A stretch of 64,000 nucleotides of DNA from an uncultured Lachnospiraceae bacterium (GCA_946554445.1 CAMNSD010000005.1:93669-157668), one strand, 5' to 3'; counted from the first letter of the stretch, positions 17,605 through 26,414 are shown. Numbers and translations are program-made. Notes: generated by a model from the letters alone, not told the origin.

Positions 17605-18473
17605 GTCCAATCGTCAAGAAAAAAGGAGAAAAATTTACATTACCAAGTAAATATCTCCTTTTTATTTTAACAATCCTCTGCACCGGCATGGTGCTGCTTA
17701 CATTTAATACCACAGTATTCAGCGGGCCGCTCAGTGCGGTGGCCGGTTATACGGTGGTGCCCTTCGAGGAGGGAATCAGCGTGGTGGGAAGCTGGCTGTC
17801 GGGCCGGTCTGATGAACTGGCCAGTATCCGGGACCTGATTACGGAAAATGAGATGTTAAGAAGCAAGGTGGATGAGTTAACCATCGAGAACACTAGATTA
17901 CAGCAGGACCGTTATGAATTGACGAATCTGCGACAACTCTATAATCTGGATAATCAGTATGATGAATATGAAAAGACGGGCGCCCGTATCATAGCCAAAG
18001 ATTCTGGTAACTGGTTTTATTCTTTTGTGATTAATAAAGGTGCTAAGGATGGTGTTGCCGTAGATATGAATGTGATGGCGGGAAGCGGTTTGGTGGGACG
18101 TGTGGTGGCTGTGGGCCCCAACTGGGCGAAAGTGAAATCCATTATTGCCGACGATTCCAATGTCAGCGCCATGGTGCTTTCCAGTTCCGATAATTTGGTT
18201 GTTTCTGGCAATCTGAAGCTTTATAACTCCGGCGTCATAGAATTTGGACAACTGATCGACAGCGATAATGTGGTTGTAGAGGGAGATAAGATCGTTACAT
18301 CCAATATTAGCGACAAATTCCTGCCGGGTATACTGATCGGGTATGTCAACACTATCAATTCGGACGCCAATAATCTCACCAAGTCCGGTTATATTACTCC
18401 GGCTGTGGATTTTGAACATCTGGAAGAGGTGTTGGTCATTATGCAGTTAAAACAGAATGTGACGGAGGAATAA
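17601..18473 (+). CDS. mreC: Rod-shape-determining protein MreC
   Basis: This 290-residue bitopic protein has a short basic cytoplasmic start, a membrane helix at about 17-38, a coiled coil at about 75-112, and the two beta-barrel domains typical of MreC ('R-I-I-A-K-D-S-G-N-W-F-Y-S-F-V-I-N-K-G-A' is the family hallmark). It links MreB to the PBP2/RodA machinery on the outside. It overlaps mreB by four bases and is one base before mreD. Confidence 0.96.
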   Translation: MSPIVKKKGEKFTLPSKYLLFILTILCTGMVLLTFNTTVFSGPLSAVAGYTVVPFEEGISVVGSWLSGRSDELASIRDLITENEMLRSKVDELTIENTRLQQDRYELTNLRQLYNLDNQYDEYEKTGARIIAKDSGNWFYSFVINKGAKDGVAVDMNVMAGSGLVGRVVAVGPNWAKVKSIIADDSNVSAMVLSSSDNLVVSGNLKLYNSGVIEFGQLIDSDNVVVEGDKIVTSNISDKFLPGILIGYVNTINSDANNLTKSGYITPAVDFEHLEEVLVIMQLKQNVTEE

Positions 18474-18474
18474 T

Positions 18475-18993
18475 ATGAAACGTGGTGTTATCACAGCCTT
18501 TCTCATTTTAATATGTTTTTTGCTGCAGTGTACCGTGTTCCGGTTTTTGGCATTCGGTGGTATCGTGCCAAATCTGTTGATTGTCTTGACAGCTTCCTTC
18601 GGATTTATGCGGGGAGAGAAGACCGGGCTTGTGATCGGGTTTTTCTGTGGGCTTTTGGTGGATATCTTTTTTGCCAGCGTCATTGGATACTACGCGCTGT
18701 TATATATGTACATCGGATATATGAACGGTAAGTTTTCCGCCATTTTTTATCCGCAGGATATCAAACTGCCGGTGGCTTTGATTTTATGTAGTGATTTTTT
18801 TTATGGCATTATATGTTATGTGATTCTGTTTCTTCTGCGGAGCAGATTTGATTTTGTATATTATCTTCGGCATATTATTCTACCGGAGATTGTGTATACG
18901 ATCGTGGTTACCTTGCTTTTGTATCCGCTCATCCTCTGGATCAATACCAGACTTGAGCGTGGTGAACTGAGGAGTGGAAAGAAGTTTGTTTGA
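18475..18993 (+). CDS. mreD: Rod-shape-determining protein MreD
   Basis: This 172-residue integral membrane protein has five to six helices and the MreD pattern 'P-N-L-L-I-V-L-T-A-S-F-G-F-M-R-G' followed by 'G-F-F-C-G-L-L-V-D-I-F-F'. It is part of the elongasome with MreC and PBP2. It lies one base after mreC, and its end overlaps the PBP2 gene. Confidence 0.95.
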   Translation: MKRGVITAFLILICFLLQCTVFRFLAFGGIVPNLLIVLTASFGFMRGEKTGLVIGFFCGLLVDIFFASVIGYYALLYMYIGYMNGKFSAIFYPQDIKLPVALILCSDFFYGIICYVILFLLRSRFDFVYYLRHIILPEIVYTIVVTLLLYPLILWINTRLERGELRSGKKFV

Positions 18994-21862
18994 AGAACTC
19001 TTAGCGCATTTTAAAGAAAATTTCATGAATATGGTCACTTCTAGGCTGATTGTGCTGGTTTTGGTGATTTTCGGCATGGGCGGTTATCTGATCTATACGA
19101 TTTTCCAACTGCAGATCGTAAACGGGGAGGATTACTATAATAACTTTCAGTTAAAGATTACAAAAGACCGCACTCTGCCGGCGACTAGAGGTAATATTTT
19201 AGACCGGGACGGCAATCTTTTGGCATATAATGAATTGGCATATTCCGTTACCATAGAGGATGTTTATGAGTCTGGCCGCAAAAAGAATGCCAGGCTCAAT
19301 GATACGATTTGCCGTCTTATTCATATGATAGAGGAAAACGACGATAAGGTGATCAGCGATTTCCATATCGTAATCGGTAAGAACGGCAGTTATGAGTACA
19401 ATGTGGAAGGCACACAGCTTCTGCGGTTCTTGGCGGATGTTTATGGGTATGCGTCCATTGATGATTTGAAGGAAAAAGAAAAGACGGCAACGCCTGATGA
19501 TGTGGTAAAATATTTGTGCAGTACCTCCCGCTATGGAATCGGTGATTATACGGATGACGAAGATTCTTCCAGTTTTGTGGAAGGACTTGGTTTTACGCGG
19601 GATGAAGTGTTAAAAATCATCACCATCCGCTATGCTATGAGCGCCAACAGCTACCAGAAATACATTGCGACCACGGTGGCCAATAACGTCTCTGAGAAGA
19701 CGGTGGCGGTGGTGATGGAGAATGCAGATGTTCTGGACGGTGTCTCCGTCGCGGAAGGCACCATCCGCAAATACAATGACAGCATTTATTTTGCCCAGGT
19801 CATCGGCTACACGGGGCGGGTGGACCAGGAAGGTTTGTTGGAACTGCAACAGCAGGATGAGACCTATGATATCAACGATACCGTAGGAAAATCCGGTATC
19901 GAGGCTTCCATGGAGATGGAACTGCAAGGCAGGAAGGGTTCTGAGATTGTCTATGTGGACAATCTGGGTAAAGTGATCGAGACCAGTGACAGGATTGAGC
20001 CGATGGCGGGAAATGATGTCACGTTGACGCTGGATACGGAACTGCAGAAAGCCTGCTATCATATCCTGGAGGCAAAGCTGGCAGGTATTCTGCTCAATAA
20101 AATACAAAATATCAAGGAGTACACACCGCCTGAGGGAGGAAGCGGGGGAAATATCCCGATTCCTATATATGATGTGTATTTTGCCTGTATCAATAATAAT
20201 ATTATAGATACATCCCATTTTGCCTCGGAACATGCAGGAGAGACGGAGCGGGCGGTGCAGCAGACCTATCTGGATAAGAAAGCGCGGGTATTTGCCACCC
20301 TGCGGGAGGAACTGGAAGAGGTCTGTACGCCCTATGAAAATCTGACAACAGAGTATCAAGTCTATGAGAGTTACATTGCGGCGCTGCTCTATGACAATGA
20401 TATCATCATGGAATCTGTGGTGGACAAGAATGACGCGACCTATATTGCTTGGACCAAAGATGAAGTCATCAGCCTGAATGAATACTTAAATTATGCAATT
20501 GCTCAGAACTGGATCAATGTGTCGAGGCTTGATATCGGATCACAGTATTCTGATTCGGTGGAGATTTACGATAAGATTCTGGACTATGTGTTTGAAAAGA
20601 TAGATGAAGATGTGGATTTTGATAAAAAGATCTACCGTTATATGATCAATGCAGATGAACTAACGGGCCGTCAGATCTGTATGCTTCTGTTAGAGCAGAA
20701 TGTGGTGGAACCGCCTTCGGAAGAAGTGGCACAATTTACGTCAGGAAGTATGCAGCCATATGTTTTTATACGCAATCGGATTGAGAATCTGGATATCACA
20801 CCTTCACAGCTTGCCCTAGATCCTTATTCTGGTTCTATCGTTGTCACAGACGTAAATTCTGGAGATGTGCTGGCGCTTTCCAGTTATCCGAGTTATGATA
20901 ATAATAAGATGGCCAACGGCGTAGATGCGGCGTATTTTGCAAGTTTAAGGAATGATCTTTCCTATCCGCTCATCAACTACGCAACCCAGCAGAGAACGGC
21001 GCCAGGATCCACCTTTAAGCCTGTTTCTGCTACAGCTGGACTTTTAGAGGGCGTTATTACGACTTCGGATACGATTACCTGTACAGGCGAGTTTGATAAA
21101 GTTTCACCATCTCCCAGATGTCATATCTATCCGGGCGCACATGGATCTTTGAATGTGACGGGCGGGATTCAGCGTTCCTGTAACGGATTTTTCTACGAAG
21201 TCGGATATCGTCTGGGGAGTGTGGGTGACATCTACAATGATAATGTTGGTCTTAACAAGCTGGCAAAGTATGCGGATATGTATGGCTTATCAGATCTTTC
21301 CGGGGTAGAGATTGAAGAATATGCACCGGAGGTTTCCAATCTTGATGCTGTCCGCTCGGCTATCGGCCATGGAACCAATAACTATACCACGGCAGGGCTC
21401 GCGCGATATGTTACAACTATCGCCAATAGTGGAACATGTTATAATTTAACATTAGTAGACAGGATAGAGAACCATAACAGCGGGACTGTTGCAGAGCATG
21501 AAGCCGAGATCCGGAATCGGATCGATATGGATCCGGCTTACTGGGACGCCATTCATACCGGTATGCGCAGGGTGGTGGAAGGCAAGCGGTATTTTGCAGA
21601 TCTTGATGTAAATGTGGCAGGTAAGACCGGTACGGCTCAGGAGAACAGAAACCGTCCAAACCATGCGTTGTTTATCAGCTATGCGCCCTATGAGGAGCCT
21701 GAGATAGCGGTGGCAGTCCGTGTGGCAAATGGCTATTCTTCCGACTATGCCGCACAGATTGCCAAAGATGTGTATGAGTATTATTATGGACTGAAAGAGG
21801 AAAGTGAGATCATTACCGGTACAGCCGGTATGTTGGTCGGCGGTGAAATAGGCGCAGACTGA
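18986..21862 (+). CDS. Penicillin-binding protein 2, class B transpeptidase of the elongasome
   Basis: This is the peptidoglycan D,D-transpeptidase paired with RodA. A membrane helix near residues 17-38 is followed by the PBP dimer domain ('L-P-A-T-R-G-N-I-L-D-R-D-G') and the catalytic domain. The catalytic domain has S-x-x-K in 'G-S-T-F-K' (Ser near 675), S-x-N as 'S-C-N' near 731 and 'K-T-G-T-A' near 880. At 958 residues it is far longer than E. coli PBP2 (633), because about 240 residues (roughly 375-615) are inserted between 'L-D-T-E-L-Q-K' and 'V-N-S-G-D-V-L-A-L'. The start is uncertain: TTG 18986 has GAGGAG 11 bases upstream; GTG 18974 is the alternative. It overlaps mreD. Confidence 0.93.
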   Translation: MFEELLAHFKENFMNMVTSRLIVLVLVIFGMGGYLIYTIFQLQIVNGEDYYNNFQLKITKDRTLPATRGNILDRDGNLLAYNELAYSVTIEDVYESGRKKNARLNDTICRLIHMIEENDDKVISDFHIVIGKNGSYEYNVEGTQLLRFLADVYGYASIDDLKEKEKTATPDDVVKYLCSTSRYGIGDYTDDEDSSSFVEGLGFTRDEVLKIITIRYAMSANSYQKYIATTVANNVSEKTVAVVMENADVLDGVSVAEGTIRKYNDSIYFAQVIGYTGRVDQEGLLELQQQDETYDINDTVGKSGIEASMEMELQGRKGSEIVYVDNLGKVIETSDRIEPMAGNDVTLTLDTELQKACYHILEAKLAGILLNKIQNIKEYTPPEGGSGGNIPIPIYDVYFACINNNIIDTSHFASEHAGETERAVQQTYLDKKARVFATLREELEEVCTPYENLTTEYQVYESYIAALLYDNDIIMESVVDKNDATYIAWTKDEVISLNEYLNYAIAQNWINVSRLDIGSQYSDSVEIYDKILDYVFEKIDEDVDFDKKIYRYMINADELTGRQICMLLLEQNVVEPPSEEVAQFTSGSMQPYVFIRNRIENLDITPSQLALDPYSGSIVVTDVNSGDVLALSSYPSYDNNKMANGVDAAYFASLRNDLSYPLINYATQQRTAPGSTFKPVSATAGLLEGVITTSDTITCTGEFDKVSPSPRCHIYPGAHGSLNVTGGIQRSCNGFFYEVGYRLGSVGDIYNDNVGLNKLAKYADMYGLSDLSGVEIEEYAPEVSNLDAVRSAIGHGTNNYTTAGLARYVTTIANSGTCYNLTLVDRIENHNSGTVAEHEAEIRNRIDMDPAYWDAIHTGMRRVVEGKRYFADLDVNVAGKTGTAQENRNRPNHALFISYAPYEEPEIAVAVRVANGYSSDYAAQIAKDVYEYYYGLKEESEIITGTAGMLVGGEIGAD

Positions 21863-21880
21863 TCAATTGAGGTGTTGAGT

Positions 21881-22561
21881 ATGAAAAATCCTGTTATTAT
21901 CAAAAGTTTTCCCAACGGACTTTCCATCTATCTGGATGGGGAGATGCCCTTTGCCCAGCTTCTGGAGGAAGTGGCTGTGAAATTCAGAGAGTCTGCCAAC
22001 TTTTTTAAGGATGCCACCATGGTGGTTTCTTTCGAGGGGCGGGAGCTGACGGATGCGGAAGAGAGACAGATAGTCAATACCATCACGGCAAACTCGGCTC
22101 TTAATATTGTCTGTATCATGGGCAAGAACGAGGAGACCAACAAGAATTATGTGAAGGCATTGCAGAAACTTTCTTTCCGCCAGGAAGTGATGGAAAATGC
22201 CGGACAGTTCTATAAAGGAACCCTGAAAGACGGACAGCTGCTTGAGACAGAGAACAGTATTATTGTGCTGGGGGATGTGTATCCCGGCGCCTGTATCGTA
22301 TCCAGCAAAGATGTGGTTATCTTAGGCGGTCTTTATGGACAGGCTTATGCCGGAGGAAATGGGGAAGACGGACACTTTGTGGTTGCGCTTGAAATGTCGC
22401 CGGAGAAGTTGAAGATTGGTGACTTCAAATATAAAACATCAGAGAAACAGAGCAAATGGTCGATTAAACCAAAGATTCAGCCAAAGATTGCTTATGTGAA
22501 GGACGCCAGAGTGATAATAGAGCCGATTACCAAAGAATTACTAAACGATTTGCCGTTTTAA
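21881..22561 (+). CDS. minC: Septum site-determining protein MinC
   Basis: MinC blocks FtsZ assembly away from midcell. The 226-residue protein has an N-terminal domain with 'F-P-N-G-L-S-I-Y-L' and a C-terminal beta-helix with the signature 'I-I-V-L-G-D-V-Y-P-G-A' and 'V-V-I-L-G-G-L-Y-G-Q-A-Y-A-G'. ATG 21881 is used because GAGG lies at the right distance; the GTG at 21872 overlaps that site. It follows PBP2 by 18 bases, and repeat R5 separates it from minD. Confidence 0.94.
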   Translation: MKNPVIIKSFPNGLSIYLDGEMPFAQLLEEVAVKFRESANFFKDATMVVSFEGRELTDAEERQIVNTITANSALNIVCIMGKNEETNKNYVKALQKLSFRQEVMENAGQFYKGTLKDGQLLETENSIIVLGDVYPGACIVSSKDVVILGGLYGQAYAGGNGEDGHFVVALEMSPEKLKIGDFKYKTSEKQSKWSIKPKIQPKIAYVKDARVIIEPITKELLNDLPF

Positions 22562-22573
22562 TAAAGGGGCGGT

Positions 22574-22625
22574 GGAGAAAATTTCTGCGAAATTATCTCC
22601 GAGAAAATTCCTTCGGAATTATCTC
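22574..22625. repeat. Dispersed repeat, copy R5: two AT-rich hairpins in tandem
   Basis: Hairpin one: outer GGAGA/TCTCC, single A mismatch, inner AATTTC/GAAATT, loop TGC. Hairpin two: outer GAGA/TCTC, single A mismatch, inner AATTCC/GGAATT, loop TTC. The layout equals the AT-rich hairpin of R3, R4 and R6 but the outer arms are different on both sides, so base pairing rather than sequence is kept. It lies between minC and minD. Confidence 0.85.
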
Positions 22626-22666
22626 ACGTTTGGTAGACGATAACAATTCATTAACGGAGGTTTGCT

Positions 22667-23458
22667 ATGAGTGAAGTGATTGTCGTCACATCAGGGAAAG
22701 GCGGGGTAGGAAAGACCACTACTTCAGCAAACGTTGGTACAGGTCTGGCAGCAATGGGCAAAAAGGTGATTCTGATCGATACAGATATCGGGCTTCGCAA
22801 TCTCGATGTGGTGATGGGGCTTGAGAACAGAATCGTCTATAATCTGGTGGATGTGGTGGAAGGAAACTGCCGTATCAAACAGGCTCTCATAAGGGATAAA
22901 CGTTATCCCACACTGTTTCTTCTGCCCTCGGCACAGACCAGGGACAAGACTTCGGTGAATCCCGCTCAGATGGTCAGAATGATCAGTCATCTGAAGGATC
23001 AGTTTGACTATATCATCCTGGATTGTCCGGCAGGTATTGAACAGGGATTCCAGAATGCTATCGCAGGTGCGGACAGGGCACTTGTGGTGACAACCCCGGA
23101 GGTTTCCGCAATCCGGGACGCAGACAGAATCATCGGTCTTTTAGAGGCCAATGAAATACATAAGATAGATTTGATCATCAACCGCATCCGTCATGATATG
23201 GTTAAGAGAGGAGATATGATGTCTTCGGAGGATGTGGTAGATATTCTCTCCCTGCCGCTGATCGGCCTGGTTCCCGATGATGAAAATGTGGTGATTGCCA
23301 CAAATCAGGGCGAGCCGCTTGTCGGCAGCAACACATTGGCGGGCAAAGCCTATCAGAATATCTGTTACAGGGTTCTTGGCAAAGAAGTTCCTTTTATGGA
23401 TCTGGAGAAGGGAATTTCGTTCTGGGCCAGAGTATCAGGTATTTTCCATAAAAGTTAG
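22667..23458 (+). CDS. minD: Septum site-determining ATPase MinD
   Basis: MinD is a ParA-type ATPase that recruits MinC to the membrane. The 263-residue protein has the deviant Walker A 'G-K-G-G-V-G-K-T-T' (residues 10-18), 'D-T-D-I-G-L-R-N-L-D' as A', Walker B-like 'I-I-L-D-C-P-A-G-I', and a C-terminal amphipathic helix ('S-F-W-A-R-V-S-G-I-F') that serves as the membrane-targeting sequence. CGGAGG precedes the ATG. It is followed by minE after 13 bases. Confidence 0.97.
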   Translation: MSEVIVVTSGKGGVGKTTTSANVGTGLAAMGKKVILIDTDIGLRNLDVVMGLENRIVYNLVDVVEGNCRIKQALIRDKRYPTLFLLPSAQTRDKTSVNPAQMVRMISHLKDQFDYIILDCPAGIEQGFQNAIAGADRALVVTTPEVSAIRDADRIIGLLEANEIHKIDLIINRIRHDMVKRGDMMSSEDVVDILSLPLIGLVPDDENVVIATNQGEPLVGSNTLAGKAYQNICYRVLGKEVPFMDLEKGISFWARVSGIFHKS

Positions 23459-23471
23459 GAGGGATATCAGG

Positions 23472-23735
23472 GTGTTTAAAAATCTGTTAAAGCGGAAAAG
23501 CTCAAGAGAAATAGCCAAAGACAGGCTGAAGATACTGCTTATTTCCGACAGAGTCAACTGCTCTCAGGAGATGATGGAAATGATAAAGAATGATATTGCG
23601 AAAGTGATATCCAAATATATGAAGATTGATACCCAGAGCATGGAGATACAGATAACCAAGACAAGCGGTAAAGGCCATAGCCTCAAGAATCCGACCCTCT
23701 ATGCCAATATACCGATCCTGGATTTAAAACAATAA
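23472..23735 (+). CDS. minE: Cell division topological specificity factor MinE
   Basis: MinE stimulates MinD ATPase and restricts MinCD to the poles. The 87-residue protein has the MinD-binding helix region 'S-S-R-E-I-A-K-D-R-L-K-I-L-L-I-S-D-R' and a C-terminal topological domain ending 'L-Y-A-N-I-P-I-L-D'. GTG 23472 has AGGAGGG at good distance and matches the usual N-terminus (V-F-K-N-L-L). An open frame reaching upstream to 23295 lies inside minD and is not coding. MinE, not DivIVA alone, implies an oscillating Min system. Confidence 0.94.
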   Translation: MFKNLLKRKSSREIAKDRLKILLISDRVNCSQEMMEMIKNDIAKVISKYMKIDTQSMEIQITKTSGKGHSLKNPTLYANIPILDLKQ

Positions 23736-23738
23736 CAA

Positions 23739-23790
23739 AAGTAAATTTGCTTCGCAAATTAACTTTGCGAGATCCGCTTCGCGGCCTCGG
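23739..23790. repeat. Dispersed two-hairpin repeat, copy R6
   Basis: Hairpin one: outer AAGT/ACTT, A mismatch, inner AATTTGC/GCAAATT, loop TTC. Hairpin two: outer CGAG/CTCG, inner CCGC/GCGG, loop TTC. It starts four bases after the minE stop and is the clearest full-length copy. Confidence 0.88.
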
Positions 23791-23820
23791 CATGACAAAG
23801 AATTTCCAGTCATCCAATCA

Positions 23821-23849
23821 ACTTTACGAGATCCGCTTTGCGGATTCGG
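23821..23849. repeat. Dispersed repeat, copy R7 (partial, GC-rich hairpin only)
   Basis: Outer CGAG / TTCG (one arm degraded), inner ATCCGC/GCGGAT with loop TTT, preceded by the ACTT that normally ends the AT-rich hairpin. Only the tail of the first hairpin remains. It lies 31 bases after R6 and just before the rodA ribosome binding site. Confidence 0.75.
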
Positions 23850-23876
23850 CGGTACGAGAGAAGGAGAAAATGCAGC

Positions 23877-24980
23877 ATGTTAAGGCACTATCACATCAGG
23901 GACTATGATTTCAAATTGATTATCTTTGTGGTAGCACTTACTGTGATGGGGATTCTTGCCATCGGCAGCGCCAAGGAATCCTTGCAGTCGAGACAGCTTG
24001 CTGGCGCCGTGTTTGGTTTTTTCCTGATGTTAGTTATTTCCCTGTTTGATTATTCGATTATTTTGCGGTTTTATTGGCTTATGTATATTGTTAATATTCT
24101 GCTTTTATGGCTGGTGCGGGCTGTGGGAGTGGAAGCTGGCGGTGCGCAGAGATGGTTGAATCTTTTTGGCATACAGTTTCAACCGTCGGAAACTGCCAAG
24201 ATCTTGTTGATTTTATTTTTTGCACAGTTTATCATGAAACATAAGGATGAGATGAATTCGCTGCGGATTGTCGGCGCCTGCGTGCTTTTATTCGTACCGC
24301 CTATTTATCTGATTTATAAACAGCCGGATATGTCTACCAGTATTATGGTGGTGTTAATGTTTTGTGTGCTTTTGTTTGTGGGTGGCATTGGTTGGAAATA
24401 TGTTATTTTGGCATTATCGATAGCGATTCCTGCTTTTGTGATAGCGCTTACTCTGATTTTACAGCCAGATCAGGAAATCATTGAAAGTTTCCAGCAAAAG
24501 CGTATTTTGGCCTGGCTTTATCCGGAAGAATATGCCACAACAGAGGCATATCAGCAGTTAAATTCGATCACGGCGATCGGATCTGGGATGCTTTATGGAA
24601 AAGGATACAACACAAACGAAATCACTTCCGTAAAAAACGGAAATTTTATTTCTGAGCCGGAAACAGACTTTATTTATGCGGTTATCGGGGAAGAATTTGG
24701 TTTTGTAGGCGGCTGTGCCGTAATTGTGTTATTGATTTTCATCTCATTTGAATGTATTATGGTAGCTAGGAGGGCAAAAGATTTGGCCGGTACGATCATC
24801 GCCTCGGGGGTAGCGGCGCTGGTCGGGTTTCAGGGAATGTTAAATATCGCTGTGGCTACCGGTGCAAGTCCCAATACAGGAATTCCACTGCCGTTTGTCA
24901 GTTACGGCTTGACTTCGTTGGTGAGTCTGTATATTGGGGTAGGGTTTGTACTGAATGTAAGACTGCAATGCAAAAAATGA
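23877..24980 (+). CDS. rodA: SEDS peptidoglycan polymerase RodA
   Basis: RodA polymerises glycan strands from lipid II with its PBP2 partner (18986). The 367-residue protein has about ten membrane helices and SEDS motifs: 'G-A-Q-R-W-L-N-L-F-G-I-Q-F-Q-P-S-E' in the long loop, 'K-Q-P-D-M-S-T-S' and 'T-G-A-S-P-N-T-G-I-P-L-P-F-V-S-Y-G'. The start at 23877 is chosen from AAGGAG at 23861-23866; an upstream ATG in frame at 23838 would make codons out of repeat R7. Its place after minE and mreBCD-PBP2 favours RodA over FtsW or SpoVE. Confidence 0.93.
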   Translation: MLRHYHIRDYDFKLIIFVVALTVMGILAIGSAKESLQSRQLAGAVFGFFLMLVISLFDYSIILRFYWLMYIVNILLLWLVRAVGVEAGGAQRWLNLFGIQFQPSETAKILLILFFAQFIMKHKDEMNSLRIVGACVLLFVPPIYLIYKQPDMSTSIMVVLMFCVLLFVGGIGWKYVILALSIAIPAFVIALTLILQPDQEIIESFQQKRILAWLYPEEYATTEAYQQLNSITAIGSGMLYGKGYNTNEITSVKNGNFISEPETDFIYAVIGEEFGFVGGCAVIVLLIFISFECIMVARRAKDLAGTIIASGVAALVGFQGMLNIAVATGASPNTGIPLPFVSYGLTSLVSLYIGVGFVLNVRLQCKK

Positions 24981-24994
24981 CAGGGGTGTTAGCT

Positions 24995-25390
24995 ATGAAT
25001 ATCGCATTAATCGCACATGATGCAAAGAAAAAACTGATGCAGAATTTCTGTATCGCTTATCGAGGGATTTTGAGTAAAAACGAATTGTATGCCACCGGTA
25101 CAACGGGACGTCTGATTGAGGAAGTGACCAATCTGACAATCCACAAATATTTGGCAGGACATTTGGGGGGCGCACAGCAGATTGGCGCACAGATTGAACA
25201 CAATCAGATCGATCTAGTCATCTTCCTGCGCGATCCGCTCTACCCAAAATCTCATGAGCCGGATGTCAATAATGTCGTTATGCTGTGTGACCGGCATAAT
25301 ATTCCGTTGGCAACAAATCTGGCATCGGCGGAACTGTTGATCAAATCACTCGACAGAGGGGACCTTGAGTGGCGTGAAATGTACAAATAG
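24995..25390 (+). CDS. mgsA: Methylglyoxal synthase-like protein, catalytic Asp replaced
   Basis: The 131-residue protein aligns along its whole length with methylglyoxal synthase, which converts dihydroxyacetone phosphate to methylglyoxal. Phosphate-binding 'Y-A-T-G-T-T-G' (32-38), 'D-P-L' (Asp80) and 'P-D-V' (Asp90) are kept. However, the E. coli catalytic base Asp71 sits in 'G-G-D-Q-Q', whereas here the codons read 'G-G-A-Q-Q' (Ala60). The enzyme may be inactive or do something else. ATG 24995 follows CAGGGGTG. The gene ends the shape cluster in many Firmicutes and overlaps the carboxypeptidase gene. Confidence 0.85.
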   Translation: MNIALIAHDAKKKLMQNFCIAYRGILSKNELYATGTTGRLIEEVTNLTIHKYLAGHLGGAQQIGAQIEHNQIDLVIFLRDPLYPKSHEPDVNNVVMLCDRHNIPLATNLASAELLIKSLDRGDLEWREMYK

Positions 25391-26363
25391 AAAGCATAAA
25401 CTAAAGATAAGCGCAGCGCTTATGGCAGGGATAATCTGTTTGACAGGCTGCGGCAGCACCAAATACGATATGCCTTATTCGCCGCAGAACAGTGTCAGCA
25501 GCTATCAGCTTCTAAACGTGGCGAATCAGGAGACGATAGAGCCTTTTGCGACCAATCTGTGTGTGGCTGCCAAGGATATTCCCTCTTCAGGCGTCAGTCT
25601 GACGGAAGTGGGCGCAGCAGGTCTTTTTGATACCAAAAATCTGGAAACGCTCTATGCCAAGAATGTGAATAATCAGATGAATCCGGCCAGCCTGACAAAG
25701 GTGATGACAGCGCTTGTCGCGCTTAAGAATGGGAAGCCGGACGATGTGTATGTGGCTTCGGAGAATGTAAAGATTACGGAGTCCGGGGCAGTATTATGCG
25801 GTTTGAAGCCGGGCGATAAGATGACATTGGATCAGGCGCTTCATATTCTGCTGATGTATTCGGCCAATGACGTGGCAATTTTGATCGCAGAGGGAGTTAC
25901 CAAGGGATCCGTGGATGATTTTGTGGCGTTGATGAATCAGGAGGCCCAGGAGATTGGGGCCACCAACTGTCAATTCAAGAACCCCAACGGTCTGACGGAA
26001 GAAGGGCATTATGTCACGGCGTATGACCTCTATCTTATCTTTCAGGAAGCATTAAAGTATGATCTGTTTAATGAAATCATACAGATGAATTCCTATTCCA
26101 CGGTTTATATGGATGCCAATGGGGCAGATAAGTCCATAGACATAGAAAATACCAACCTGTATCTTCGGGGCACTTATGAGATGCCGGCTAATATGACGGT
26201 TGTGGGCGGCAAGACCGGTACCACCAGTGCGGCGGGACATTGTTTGCTCCTGTTGTCCAGGAGTAGCAGTGGAACTCCTTATATTTCCGTTATTCTCAAA
26301 GATAATTCCAGGGAGCAGCTGTATGAGGATATGAGCAGTCTTCTGGAAAGCGCCACCAAATAA
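25374..26363 (+). CDS. D-alanyl-D-alanine carboxypeptidase lipoprotein (peptidase S11)
   Basis: This low-molecular-weight PBP trims the terminal D-Ala of peptidoglycan stem peptides. The 329-residue protein has a lipoprotein signal: basic start, hydrophobic stretch and lipobox 'L-T-G-C' near residue 25. The catalytic S-x-x-K is 'S-L-T-K' near 106, followed by 'Y-S-A-N-D' (SxN motif) and 'K-T-G-T-T-S-A-A-G'. It lacks the long C-terminal amphipathic domain of DacA, which the lipid anchor may replace. The start is uncertain: GTG 25374, or TTG 25365 nearer the GAGGGG. Either overlaps mgsA. Confidence 0.9.
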   Translation: MKCTNRKHKLKISAALMAGIICLTGCGSTKYDMPYSPQNSVSSYQLLNVANQETIEPFATNLCVAAKDIPSSGVSLTEVGAAGLFDTKNLETLYAKNVNNQMNPASLTKVMTALVALKNGKPDDVYVASENVKITESGAVLCGLKPGDKMTLDQALHILLMYSANDVAILIAEGVTKGSVDDFVALMNQEAQEIGATNCQFKNPNGLTEEGHYVTAYDLYLIFQEALKYDLFNEIIQMNSYSTVYMDANGADKSIDIENTNLYLRGTYEMPANMTVVGGKTGTTSAAGHCLLLLSRSSSGTPYISVILKDNSREQLYEDMSSLLESATK

Positions 26364-26385
26364 AGCAGGGAATGAACTTTTATAG

Positions 26386-26414
26386 TTGTTTTTTTGTCAG
26401 CTTTCCCTTATAAT
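26386..26414 (+). promoter_or_regulatory. Sigma-A-type promoter before the P-loop protein gene
   Basis: TTGTTT, 17-base spacer, TATAAT. It lies about 64 bases before the start at 26478 and follows the carboxypeptidase gene. Confidence 0.7.

Noticed and set aside
23295..23471. N-terminal extension of minE
   Set aside because: The upstream part lies inside minD in another frame; AGGAGGG and the conserved MinE start support GTG 23472.
26394..26414. TTGTCA as the -35 box of the promoter at 26409
   Set aside because: It would leave a 9-base spacer; TTGTTT at 26386 gives the correct 17.
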